Origin: Euleptes europaea
Taxonomy: Eukaryota > Chordata > Lepidosauria > Squamata > Sphaerodactylidae
NCBI RefSeq assembly: GCF_029931775.1
Contig: NC_079324.1
Span: 56,138,402 to 56,202,401, forward strand
Reading direction: 5' to 3'
Length of the DNA stretch: 64,000 nucleotides
Shown: positions 45,251 to 55,170 of the stretch, piece by piece
How the letters are laid out: the number at the start of each line of letters is the position of its first letter
How positions within the stretch are numbered: position 1 is the stretch's first letter
Position numbers and translations under genes: made by a program
The notes under the pieces: generated by a model
The model's input: the letters and a program-made list of their open reading frames with translations, nothing else
What the model was told of the DNA's origin: nothing
The model's database searches: none

Positions 45251-45860
45251 GAAGCATCACTGTGAACAAGTGCAAAAGGCATCTGAGAAAAACCATCTCT
45301 CCTGAGTGAGAAACAGTTCTGCTTCATTTTTGAAAGACACGTGAACTACTCTTGTCCATATGGAAAATTGGCTTCGGTAATTTTCAAACAGGAAGCTTCT
45401 CAGAAACTGAACCAGGGACTGAAAATCAATGAAGATGAATATCTTCACCTTGAACAATATTTATCATTACCAATCTTCCTGCGTAGTGTACCTTTGCAGG
45501 AAACAATAGCATCAAATCTGTTTGGATGCATAAGGCAATAGTAAAGCTTAAAGTATCCCTGACCATATCAGGGATACCATATTAATTGAGTGGGCACCCT
45601 AAAATGTTCCCCTGAACCCTCTCAGCCTCATTAGTTTCTCTGCAGACAAATCACCAAAGGATGGACGATATACACATCTACATTAAAAGTCCGTTTCCTA
45701 CCCAGCCTTCTACAAATAAGTGGAAATGCTGTGTTAGATGAAAACATATGGGAGCATTTGTTTTAATACTCAAGACTTTACAGCTACAAAAACCACCCGT
45801 CTGTAGCAGAGGTTCCCAAGTGCTCCCCCAGAGTTTCTGGTATTGTGTGACAATCTAGAC

Positions 45861-46728
45861 CAGTGGTGGTGAACCTATGGCACGCGTGCCGGACGTGGCA
45901 CTCAAGAGCCCTCTCTGTGGGCACGCGAGCCGTCGCCCCAGCACAGAGTTCGCCTGAATTCGTTCCCCCGGCTGAGGAGGCTGGGGACCAGCGGTGCCTT
46001 TCAGGCTCCTCCAGGAAGCGCTGGGCTCCTTCCCAGCGCCTTCTCTGCAGTCGCCAGCTGCGCTCTCTGGAAGTGAAGACAACGATGAGCCTTCTGCCGT
46101 GGACTGGAAGAGGCGGAGCTGGGACGGGGCTAAACTGGGAGTGGGACGCCTGGGCGGCCATCTGCAGCAGGCTGGTTGGTGACTGCAGTGCGGTGGATTG
46201 GCGGTGAGGGCCAAACGGGGGCCCGCCAGGCATTTGTGCTGGAGCTGAGCCCTTCGCTTAGCTCGGGTTTCCACTCTGCTCATTCATGCAAACGAAGGTG
46301 TCTCTGAGCACGTGCAGAGGGCTGTCCCCACCATCACCCCCCCCACATAACAGTCTTTTTTAATTCGTAAGAAGATAACAGTTGGAAAAAGAACCAAACT
46401 GAAGGGGTAGGGGCTATGCTCCAGCTGCTTTCCCCCACTCGGCCGCCCATGCAGGGTTGCCAACCTCCAGGTAGTAGCTGGAGATCTGCTATTTCAGTTC
46501 ATCTGGAGAAAATGGCCGCTTTGGCAATTGGACTCTATGGCATTGAAGTCCCTCCCCAAACCCCACCCTCCTCAGGTTCAGCCCCAAAAACCTCCCGCAG
46601 GTGGCAAAGAGGGACCTGGCAACCCCTAGCCCCATGTGGACTTCTAGCTGTGTTGGCACTTTGCAATAAATAATTCGGTTTTGGGTTGCAGTTTGGGCAC
46701 TCGGTCTCTAAAAGGTTCGCCATCACTG
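45861..46728. mobile_element. hAT DNA transposon (non-autonomous) with 8-bp target duplication
   Basis: Terminal inverted repeats CAGTGGTGGTGAACCT and, in reverse, CAGTGATGGCGAACCT (14 of 16 matching) bound an 868-bp element. The flanks ATCTAGAC (45853-45860 and 46729-46736) are an exact 8-bp duplication, as expected for hAT transposases. The interior is GC-rich, with no transposase motif recognised, and holds a MITE at 46455-46627. It lies in the SFSWAP intron between exons 49425-49544 and 34621-34788. Confidence 0.88.
46455..46627. mobile_element. MITE nested in the hAT element
   Basis: AGGGTTGCCAACCTCCAGGT to GGACCTGGCAACCCCTAG with an internal deletion. The flanks share CCCATG (gCCCATGc / cCCCATGt). 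Confidence 0.78.
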
Positions 46729-47433
46729 ATCTAGACACAGCTGCATTCCAAGGAACAGTGAAATTCTGCAAGGGCAAGCGATTAAGATCTTCAACACGAT
46801 CCTCATCACTTTCACATCATAATCCTCCCTGAAAGGATCCAGTGGCGAGAAGGGCAGGAGGATTAAGCCATCTTAAAACCAGGTTATGATAGGAAGATGG
46901 ATCTGACGTTCACGGACGCTCCCCTGAAACTGACTCTGTGTGTGGCTGCATTCGCCGAGTTTGTTCTGGGAGCTGAAAGGAGAGGGTGCGCGGGACCAGA
47001 TGGGCTCCCCACATGCTTTAAAGGGCAGGTGGCAGCCGGTAATAGGACCCCGGGGGATGATACTCGCTGAGAAAGCTCTTGCTACCTCCCACTCTGCTCG
47101 CCTTCATTGGGAGAAAACTCTCACCATTTGAGATGAGCTAGTCTCTGGATTCAGCAACCTGCGGTACAAAATAGCTCCCTGCCAAAGGTTCAAGTCTCAC
47201 ATCTGATGCCACGCGCACATCCTTGCACTCAGGTAGACTGACAGTTGCTACCACCTTGGTATCACATGTGCAGTCGTGACCATATTGGAATCCGCACCTG
47301 GCCTGTGTGCACACTGGTATTGTTTAGGGGTCTTAATTCATATGTGTAATTAATTTTAACTGATCTCTGCTGCTGGTTTACAGGCTGCCGGGTGACAGAG
47401 TCGGGTTAAACTATTATAGGTACTCCCCCACAC

Positions 47434-47483
47434 ACCTGGAGCATCTCCTGCCCATTCTTGGACTGCTGCTCACAGGGTAAGCT
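47434..47483 (-). pseudogene. Diverged partial duplicate of SFSWAP exon 49425-49544
   Basis: Fifty bases match the 3' end of the SFSWAP exon 2 kb upstream in the transcript (49423-49472), with about 7 mismatches. Read in the same frame it gives AYPVSSSPRMGRRCSR against [16 protein letters not shown] in the real exon. Most differences change the amino acid, so it does not look maintained as coding. The donor-like end is GTGTGT rather than GTAAGG. Homology stops upstream shortly before a tRNA-Ala-derived SINE (47500-47683), and no convincing acceptor was found. It looks like a fragment of a tandem duplication in the intron; use as a rare cryptic exon cannot be excluded. Confidence 0.7.
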
Positions 47484-47499
47484 ATTTCAGTGTATCCTT

Positions 47500-47683
47500 G
47501 AACACACGAAGCTGCCTTGTACTGAATCAGACCCTTGGTCCATCAAAGTCAGTATTGTCTACTCAGACCGGCAGTGGCTCTCTAGGGTCTCAGCAGAGGT
47601 CTTTCACATCACCTACTTCCCTAGTCCCTTTAACTGGAGATGCCGGGGAATGAACCTGGGACCTTCTGCAGGCCAAGCAGTAT
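47500..47683 (-). mobile_element. SINE-B copy, head truncated
   Basis: ACACACGAAGCTGCCTTGTA to GGGACCTTCTGCAGGCCAAG. Sits beside the SFSWAP exon duplicate. Confidence 0.8.
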
Positions 47684-47733
47684 AAATGGAATACAATAAA
47701 TTAATAAATAAAAACATCCTATATTTAATAGGA

Positions 47734-47850
47734 CCTGCAAAACTGAGGGCCGTGGCTTCCTTGATTGAGTCAGTCCATCTCCTGTTGGGTCTTCCTCTTT
47801 TCCTGCTGCCTTCAGCTTTTCCTAGCATGGCTGTCTTTTCCAGAGACACT
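47734..47850 (-). mobile_element. Bov-B LINE fragment
   Basis: Minus-strand frame EKTAMLGKAEGSRKRGRPNR then RWTDSIKEATAL. Confidence 0.78.
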
Positions 47851-48639
47851 TACAGGAACTGTTTTGTATGCATAGGAAGCCTACTTTTTTTTTCAATGAG
47901 GAAAATGGCACAGAACTATTTTTGATGAATAAATAATACACCCACAGCTATGCATCCAAAGTGTAGCAAAATGCCCATTTTAACTCACCCTGATCACAGT
48001 ACAATAACTACCCCCACTGCATTTTTTAATCAGAGAACACGACCCGAGTCTTTGGGAAGGGAAGGAAGGAAAGCTAGGCTTTTGGACAACTTGTTCCAGT
48101 CAGGCTGATGTACGAGTTCCCAGTGGATTGCACCCAGAGACTTTTTAAAATGTAAATATTTAAATGTAATTCTTTAAGAAGAATAACATGTTTGAGATTG
48201 CACAGGGGGAGCCGTGTTAGTTCGCTACAGGGAAACAAAAGCGAACCTTGTAGCACAGAGGCTAATATAAGCTTCCATGAATTTTATTAAGTTGCAATAA
48301 ATCTGTTTATCTTCAAAGTGCCGAGAGATTCCCTTCAAGACTTGGGAGCATTCAAGAGAAATACAGAAGACATAACACTATTGAGGTAACTGCAATGTAT
48401 ATGTAAACAAAGGCAACTTTGCATGCTCAGACTGGTGTTTATCCCATCTGCTTGGAATTTTCTTGAGATGAACTACAGAACCTACACAGCCTGGATCCAA
48501 CTACACCAAATGGAACTCAAATCTCATTCAAGCACAGCATGCTCCATGCATAGTCTATGGAAGAGCTCAAGTCTACTGACGACACGGAGGTGAAGCAGAA
48601 GTGGAGACTGTAATATTTCCACTTGGGCTTCTACCCGAT

Positions 48640-48938
48640 TAGAAGAAGAGTTGGTTTTTATATGTTGACTTTCTCTACAACTTAAGGCAGAATCAAACCA
48701 GCTTACCTTCCCCTCCCCACAACAGTGAGGTAGGTGGGGCTGAGAGAGCTCTAAGACAGCTGTGACTAGCCCAAGGTCACCCAGCTGGCTTCATATGTAG
48801 GAGCGGGGAAACAAATCCAGTTCGCCAGATTAGTGTCTGCCACTCATGTGGAGGAGTGGGGAATCAAACCCAGCTCTCCAGATTAGACTCCACCGCTTCA
48901 AACCACAGCTCTTAACCACTACACCACCCTGGCTCTCT
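48640..48938 (-). mobile_element. SINE-A copy
   Basis: AGAAGAAGAGTTGGTTTTTA to CTACACCACCCTGGCTCTCT, 0.5 kb downstream of SFSWAP exon 49425-49544. Confidence 0.86.
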
Positions 48939-49244
48939 AGGTTAATAGAACTGTAGTGCATCCCTAAGGGTCTGAACGAGGCCTCAATACCAACGAGGTT
49001 CCAATACCAACCAAAAAAAGATTCTACATTTTCTGAATATAAGTATCTGGTTCTAAACAAAGCCAAATAACTCTCTAAGGACCTCATAACAAAGTAAAAT
49101 CTTCCCTCTGAACCCCAGATCATTCCCTTTCTCCTGTCAGATTTAGAGGTGGATATCGAGAAAATCTATTAGGTCACCAAATACTTAACCCAGGTAATGG
49201 TTTTAAAACTATCCCGGTAAATGACACTGGCATTTGGCCTAAGA

Positions 49245-49380
49245 GAGTTTGTTGAACATGTATAATTTTATTATAAGTTTTATACACTTCATGTATTTTA
49301 TACATTTTAGGCATCTATATGTTATATGTATATGCTTATGACTTTGTTAATGAGCAATAAACGACTACTACTACTAAGGA
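49245..49380 (+). mobile_element. LINE 3' tip (R4/Vingi-like)
   Basis: AT-rich sequence ending GAGCAATAAACGACTACTAC then TACTAA, a (TACTA)n-type LINE tail. It lies only 45 bp from an SFSWAP donor. Confidence 0.5.
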
Positions 49381-49424
49381 CCTCTCAAAAAATACAGGGC
49401 AGTTTCTCGCACTTCAGCCCTTAC

Positions 49425-49544
49425 CTGGAGCGTCTCCTGCTCATTCCTGGACTGTTGCTAACCCGGTAAGCTGTCGGGACACCCCTTTCTTCTCTGTGCC
49501 GCTCAGGTGTGTGGGCCCTTCTCCGGGGCGATCTGGAGCGAGAT
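49425..49544 (-). CDS. SFSWAP: SFSWAP coding exon (RS region), fourth from the 3' end
   Basis: This is a 120-nt exon with acceptor TTATTCAG and donor GTAAGG. It completes the split Arg codon (AG|A) of the previous exon and ends again on AG. The 39 internal codons read [19 protein letters not shown] then [20 protein letters not shown], matching the human block [19 protein letters not shown]. The PTAYRV motif repeats the PTAYRTV motif at the end of the preceding exon, so the RS region contains an internal duplicated unit. The intron upstream is about 12.5 kb and holds the L1; the intron downstream is 14.6 kb and is full of SINEs. A diverged copy of the last 48 nt of this exon lies 2 kb further downstream at 47436-47483. 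Confidence 0.95.
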
Positions 49545-50438
49545 CTGAATAAGAGGAGGGGAAAAAGTTTTAGCTTTCTTCTGGATGGAACGATTTGGCA
49601 TTTATTTCAGTACTTGGTTTCAGACAGCACTTGTGGTCTCCAAGCCCCATTTAAATGTGTGTCCTAATATACCATAAACACTTTTTCTCCTTTTAACAAG
49701 ACAAAGATTTTTTTTTTTGAGATATTGTCAGCTTCCTGTGGGTTTCTTTTTTTGATCACATCCATACGCTCGAGTTCCCAATTCCCTTGATTCCAAAGCA
49801 ACATGCATTTTAGATGCTGATGATTCTCTCATATATTAAACAGCGGTTGAGAAGATAATCCACATGCTGATGGAATTGGCAAGTTCATCTGCATGCAAAT
49901 CTTTTAGGGGCCAAAACTAGGGAGCTGGATCCTGCAGATCTGTTCTGCTAATGGTGGCACTTTCTCTCGCAGGAGGAACCTTCCCTATCTCAAGGGCATC
50001 GAGCCTCTTGAGAAAGTGGAAGGCGCTTTGAATCGATGCCACCGATTTTGGAACACATCTTCCAAAGAGGCCCAGTTTTACAAGATATGCAGCACAAGCA
50101 AAGCTGACGTATACAGATGGGGGAAGGGAGGGAATGGGAAGAGGAGAAGAAGGGAAGAAGAAGAATCTTAGCTAAGCTGCTGGGAAGCTCAGGGGTCCTC
50201 AGGGAACTGACAACACCCCAAATTCAGTGCACCAGGCTGAAGAAAGTGACCGTTTTAGCTTGCCCTTTTAACCTGTTAAAATGGACTAAAAGCCCATGAC
50301 TGGAATACTTCAGCCCTACAGAGAGAGTGCGAGTGAAAACCTGTGCCAGGTTAAAGATCAGAGATCATTAGAAGAGCCCCGAGAGTTGGAACAGCATGAA
50401 ATGGAAAACACTCACTGGGGGAAGGGGGGAGAAGAGAA

Positions 50439-50470
<32 letters not shown>
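50439..50470. repeat. (GT)n microsatellite
   Basis: About 15 GT units. Confidence 0.95.
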
Positions 50471-50471
<1 letters not shown>

Positions 50472-50654
50472 GTCTGAACAAAGTCTATCTGGGGAGGGGA
50501 AAAACCTAGCTTGGTCTCTATAATCACCTCTCCGTTTTGGTTGCACTTTTAATTTTACCCCTTGTTAGGTTTGTGGCCACCAGGCACTTTATACCAGATT
50601 AAGCAGATATTTTCCCTATGTGCCGTCTTTGCGCTAGAGGGCCATTTCTCACAT

Positions 50655-50815
50655 TTGCTTTAAAAGGCAAACCTGGGTGACCCTGGGCCAGTCACCCTCT
50701 CTCAGCCTAACCTACCTCACAGAGTTGTTGTGAGGATAAAACGGAGGAAAGGAGAAATGAGGTAGGCAGGCTACTTTGGGTCCCCGCTGGGGAGAAAGAT
50801 GGGGTATAAATCAAT
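50655..50815 (+). mobile_element. Sauria SINE fragment
   Basis: GTGACCCTGGGCCAGTCACC, AACCTACCTCACAGAGTTGT, TTTGGGTCCCCGCTGGGGAG and GGGGTATAAATCAATTAATT; head missing. Confidence 0.8.
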
Positions 50816-51039
50816 TAATTAAACAAACCCAGAGTTTGGATGCCATCAGTGCTTCCAGAGTTTGAGGTAGGCACACCCTGATTTCAGAGAAAAGCATCTA
50901 AGCTCTGGAGCCGGCTCCAAAACAGTTGACTTTTCTCTTTCGAATAATGCAGGGATTGGGACCAAAGCCTTGCTATTATGTTACTGTGACCATTTCAGAC
51001 ACAGGCGTGACTCTAAAGCAGGTGGCAGCATCCTTTAAA

Positions 51040-52700
51040 AGGGACATGAAGAAGTGGACCCCTCTCCCCTGAAAAAGCAGTCTGAGAGCAGGGCTTTTCT
51101 GCAGACCGCTGTGGATGTATTCCCACCCACCCCCCACGCACACCTAGCCTGCACTCGGACAAAACTGAGGAATCCTGAAATGAAAAGGGGGGGGGGGTTA
51201 TTTGCCACGTACAAAAATGCTGTTATCACACTGCGCTGCGGAGAAAACTGCAGCTTCCCTTAGGAACCTGATCTTTCCCAGAAGGAGGGGGGGAATAATA
51301 GTAATAGTAAAAAATAAAAATAAACAGTTGATAGAAGTTGGAGGTCAGTCAGACACCTTGAGGTTTTACCGGGATCTCCCTCAAATGAGCTCCGGCAGTC
51401 ATATCTTTGCGCTGTCGAGGCTGCCGGAGAACTCCTGCGCTCGGCGGCGGCTCCCACGGATGGGCTGCTCAGCCATGGCTCCATGCTCAATGTCCCTGTG
51501 GATTCTGGGAGTCTGCGATACGGAGGGACACACTTCACATTCAGAACAAAACGGGGCTTTGCTTGGGGGGGAGTTTAACCAGGATTCCAAGAGAGCTTGC
51601 GCCCCACCCCTTAACCACAGCTCTTAATGGAAGCATGCTTAAAACCATTTCCTCCTACGAGAGCCCAGACATTCAGGAGGAGAACCGGCATCGGTTTAAA
51701 ATATTTATGAGTATTATGCACATATTTTTATAGAGCGGCCTCGGCTGCGTTATCTTTTTCAGCTATCTTAAAAAGGGGGAAGGGCCGCTGCGATTAGTTT
51801 TCCGGTGATAAAAAGGCTCGGCTTTTCGTAACATGATAAAGCTTGCGGGTTATTACAGCCACCGACTGCATGAGATATTCATAAGGCCCCTCCGACTCCA
51901 TTAAGTGAAGTTAATACCGACCATCTTGCTCAACCAGGCTCTGTTAAAAGTCCCATTATGTTGAAAGACTTGGTGCGTTATGCTACATCTTTAGGAGCTG
52001 CATCTGCGCTGAGTGGATGCTGCCTCCGGGGGGAAAAGGAAGAGATTCTGAAACACTGGCAACCCCCCCCCTTTTTTGCCAACCAAACATGGGGAAACCA
52101 TTTTTGAGCCTATCTCCAGAGATAATTCGGAACAGGGACAGTGAACACGCTAAGTTTACCTATGCCGATCGGTTCATCTTAAGAAACTAATCCTTTAATG
52201 ATGCCTCTCTCCGCTAATTACTACACACAGTTCGTTAGCTGGGTAAACAGAGTAGGTGGCTTAGCGAGTAATCCATTATTGGAGTACATAAAGAGAAACG
52301 ATTAACATGAAATGAAGTTTTCCGGCTCACCTGAAAAGCAAACTTGTGGCCTGCAATTCTCTCTCTCTCCCCATCCCATACATTACGGAGAAGCCCAATT
52401 CATGTAATCCATATTCTGCTTCTCTAGAGCTGGCCTTAAATATCATGGGACTTTCTGAACAGGCGGGTTTCAGTGGCGAGATTTTTTTTTGCAGCAAAAT
52501 CATTAAGTCGCTCACTGTGTAATGACTTTTTTCTGACAACGGCATCTCTGCTCCCCTTCAACCTGCGCCGCCCTCCCTCCCCCTCCCCAAATTACAGAAA
52601 ATAAAGAGAATGCACATGCCCTAATTATTATGGCCCTTATTTGTATTTACTGATACTCAACTGTGAAATTTGAAACTTCTCAACTAGAACATCACACATT
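51040..52700. other. Repeat-free intronic island, candidate conserved non-coding DNA
   Basis: About 1.7 kb of the long SFSWAP intron has no recognised interspersed repeat although the neighbouring DNA is dense with them. 51640-52330 is rich in homeodomain-type words: TAATTA at 52215-52220, TAATCC at 52269-52274, ATTA in GATTAACATGAAATG. There is no long coding frame. Such islands in vertebrate introns are often enhancers; this is an inference from composition only. Confidence 0.45.
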
Positions 52701-52846
52701 AAACCCTCCCTGTCTGATGCTTCGTATCTAGTAAATCACTGCACCGTAGAAAGTCTCTTTGTGTCATGTTTATCATGGGGATTTGAAGCCTACTGGGGGA
52801 AATATAAGAATCAGGTGCTGAAAGCAGAACAAAAACGCCTGATTTT

Positions 52847-52863
52847 TCTCCCCCCCCCCCCCC
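52847..52863. repeat. Poly-C tract
   Basis: A run of about 15 C, a likely slippage or assembly-sensitive site. Confidence 0.9.
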
Positions 52864-54310
52864 GCAACCATACATAGTTAAACAGCTCCTCTAATTGATA
52901 CACGAGAGAATAAGAAAGGATGAGTGTAGGGAGATGGTAAATGAAATGGGCAGGAATTGGCTGGGTTTTTTTTGTTTTTTTTGTTTTTTGCAATCATCAG
53001 ACTGCAGGGCATGTCTTTATGTAGGTACCTATACTTGCACATTTTAATGTGCTCTAAAGCACAGGCTGGGCTATGGGAAATCAGATCTGCAAACCAGAAG
53101 CTGTTTCACTATGAAACTAGCATCTTTATCTATGGGAAGATGGCAACAGGCTCCCGTTTTGCAGAATTCTTCCTGCGAGGCCCAGATACCTTAAGAGTGG
53201 CTGCCAGGATTCTTGAATTTCCAGTTACAGCCTGTCCGAAGGGTTTAAAGATACCAGCGGTCTAAGGCATTGTCAAAAGCCCTCCGACTCTATTCATGTT
53301 AATAGGTACAATTAAAAAGAAAGTGAGCCCAGGGGGATAAACTTAGGGCCCACGTATTAGCCAAGTCCTAGTGTGATTTAACAGGAGCACACAAAGTTTT
53401 GCCAGGTGTTTGTAAGAGAATCCTTAAGGGATTCCTTTTGATGCAACAGCCTCACATTTCCACACTGCAGAGAGTTTCTGACTAATCTGAAACTCTAAGC
53501 AACACTTTTAGGTGAGCTTCTACAATGTGGAGTTTCTCCCAACAATGCTTCCAATGGATTTGCTGCCTTTTCAAACAACTATTCAATTTTCTGAAGGCAA
53601 ACAAGTCCTAACAATTCCTCAAACACAATCAAGGCAGAGTTCTTAATTTTTTTCCAACTCACCGATTGCTCATTAACTTGGCTGTCCTGAAAGGCTATAT
53701 TCAAGATACAGCTCTGCCTAAAGATAGCATTTGTATGGTGCTAGGTTTGGCAGAACTGTAATACATCTTCCAATTTCCATGTTTAGAAATTTACCCGAGA
53801 TAAGTTGCAATTTTTTTTGTAAGATTTTAAAAATAAATATAGACAGAACTGAAAAAAGAAAGAGTAGAAACCATATTCAACAGCAATTACAATTACAAAC
53901 GAAAACAAGAATAAAAGTATATATAATAAACAATCATATAGTAAACATAATCAATGAAAGATGATAGCAACAATCATGAGTAGCAAATAATGATGTAATC
54001 ATGAGCGTTAAATGGTGACTATCATAATAATAAATCTTAGCATTATCATAAGATACCCTTTACAACAATACTGGATAAACGTGATAATAATGTTAGACAG
54101 TATTATAAGATTAACTGTAATGAAATAGAATAGATGAGGGAAAAAAACTTGCAGTGGTAACAACTATAAATGTATTTTAAAAAACCTTTCCGAATATTGA
54201 GTTAATATAGTATTACTATTTATGATATATTTAAATGTTTTTCTCCCCCCCTTTAACACCTTTTCAATACAATACATCAAGAGGATTACTAATATTTCAT
54301 GTATATCATT

Positions 54311-54723
54311 TCAACGTTCTCTGCTCCCCATTTTTAAAGAAGCATATAAGTAGTATGCTTTCCATTTGTCTTGAGATTCTTTGATTGGTCTTTTATTCAC
54401 ATCGTTTGTTAATTTTGCCATTACTGCATATTCAGCTAATTCATTTTCCCAGTCCTCCCGGCATGGATACTCTTCTCCTTTCCATTTTGTTGCAAATGTA
54501 ACTCTGGCTGCTGTTATCATGTATCTAAACAATTCTTCCACTTTTTTAAAATATTCTTTGGCAAAATGCCCAATAGCATACTCGTGGCTTCCATATTACA
54601 TTTAATTTTTAAAATTTTCTGGATTTCAGAATGTATTTCTTTCCAATTTTTTTTTGTCTTTTTGCACATCCACCTCTTTACATTTCCAACATTTCTTTTT
54701 ATAGCTCTTGTCCATTTTCTCAA
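54311..54723 (-). mobile_element. L1 ORF2 C-terminal region (part of the L1)
   Basis: Frames read MEATSMLLGILPKN and RYMITAARVTFATKWKGEEY, CREDWENELAEYAVMAKLTN. These match the C-terminal segment of L1 ORF2 proteins (LLG...P, TAAR..YA..WK, KL.EYA.MAKLT). The frame changes between them. Confidence 0.75.
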
Positions 54724-54813
54724 TATCCTTCAGAGTAATATACCACTGATACAACATCTTATACCAGTTTTCTCTTCATGTTTGACTGGCTGTAAATGTT
54801 ATATCTTTCATCC

Positions 54814-55151
54814 CTAAGGTTTCCCATTGTTGGAGACATATTTCTTCCTTAAAATTTTGTAACCGTCTAACCATGCATGCTTTGACTTTTCTGTTTCTGT
54901 GTTTAATCTAAAAAAATCTTCTATATCTTTTCTAGTTTTTACTATGTCTTCTTGTAATAGAAGGTTGCCATTTAATCTCCATCTTCCCCTTCTGTCACTG
55001 TTTCGTTGCCAAGTTACTGCTAATGGATTGTGATCTGCAAAGGTCTTTGGTTGTATCTTTGCACTATCTAGATTGATAACTAAGGTTTTTGATATCCAGC
55101 ACATATCAATCCTTGAATATGTTTGGTGTCTGTCGGAAAAGAAAGTATAGT
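54814..55151 (-). mobile_element. L1 ORF2 endonuclease C-terminal part
   Basis: Reads ICRIDMCWISKTL-like, then DSAKIQPKTFADHNPLAVTW: the SDH-type catalytic motif of the APE-like nuclease appears as ADHNPL. Then RRGRWRLNGNLL. Continues the nuclease interrupted at 57298 by the nested retroposon. Confidence 0.78.
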
Positions 55152-55170
55152 CTCTAGTATTTCCATTTTT

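Noticed and set aside
45784-46283. Two long overlapping minus-strand open frames (over 140 codons)
   Set aside because: They lie within the GC-rich interior of the hAT element, where stop codons are rare. They overlap each other in different frames and show no family motif.
51202-51627. 141-codon plus-strand frame in the SFSWAP intron
   Set aside because: No recognisable domain or splice context, with competing frames on both strands. Treated as chance within GC-rich DNA.
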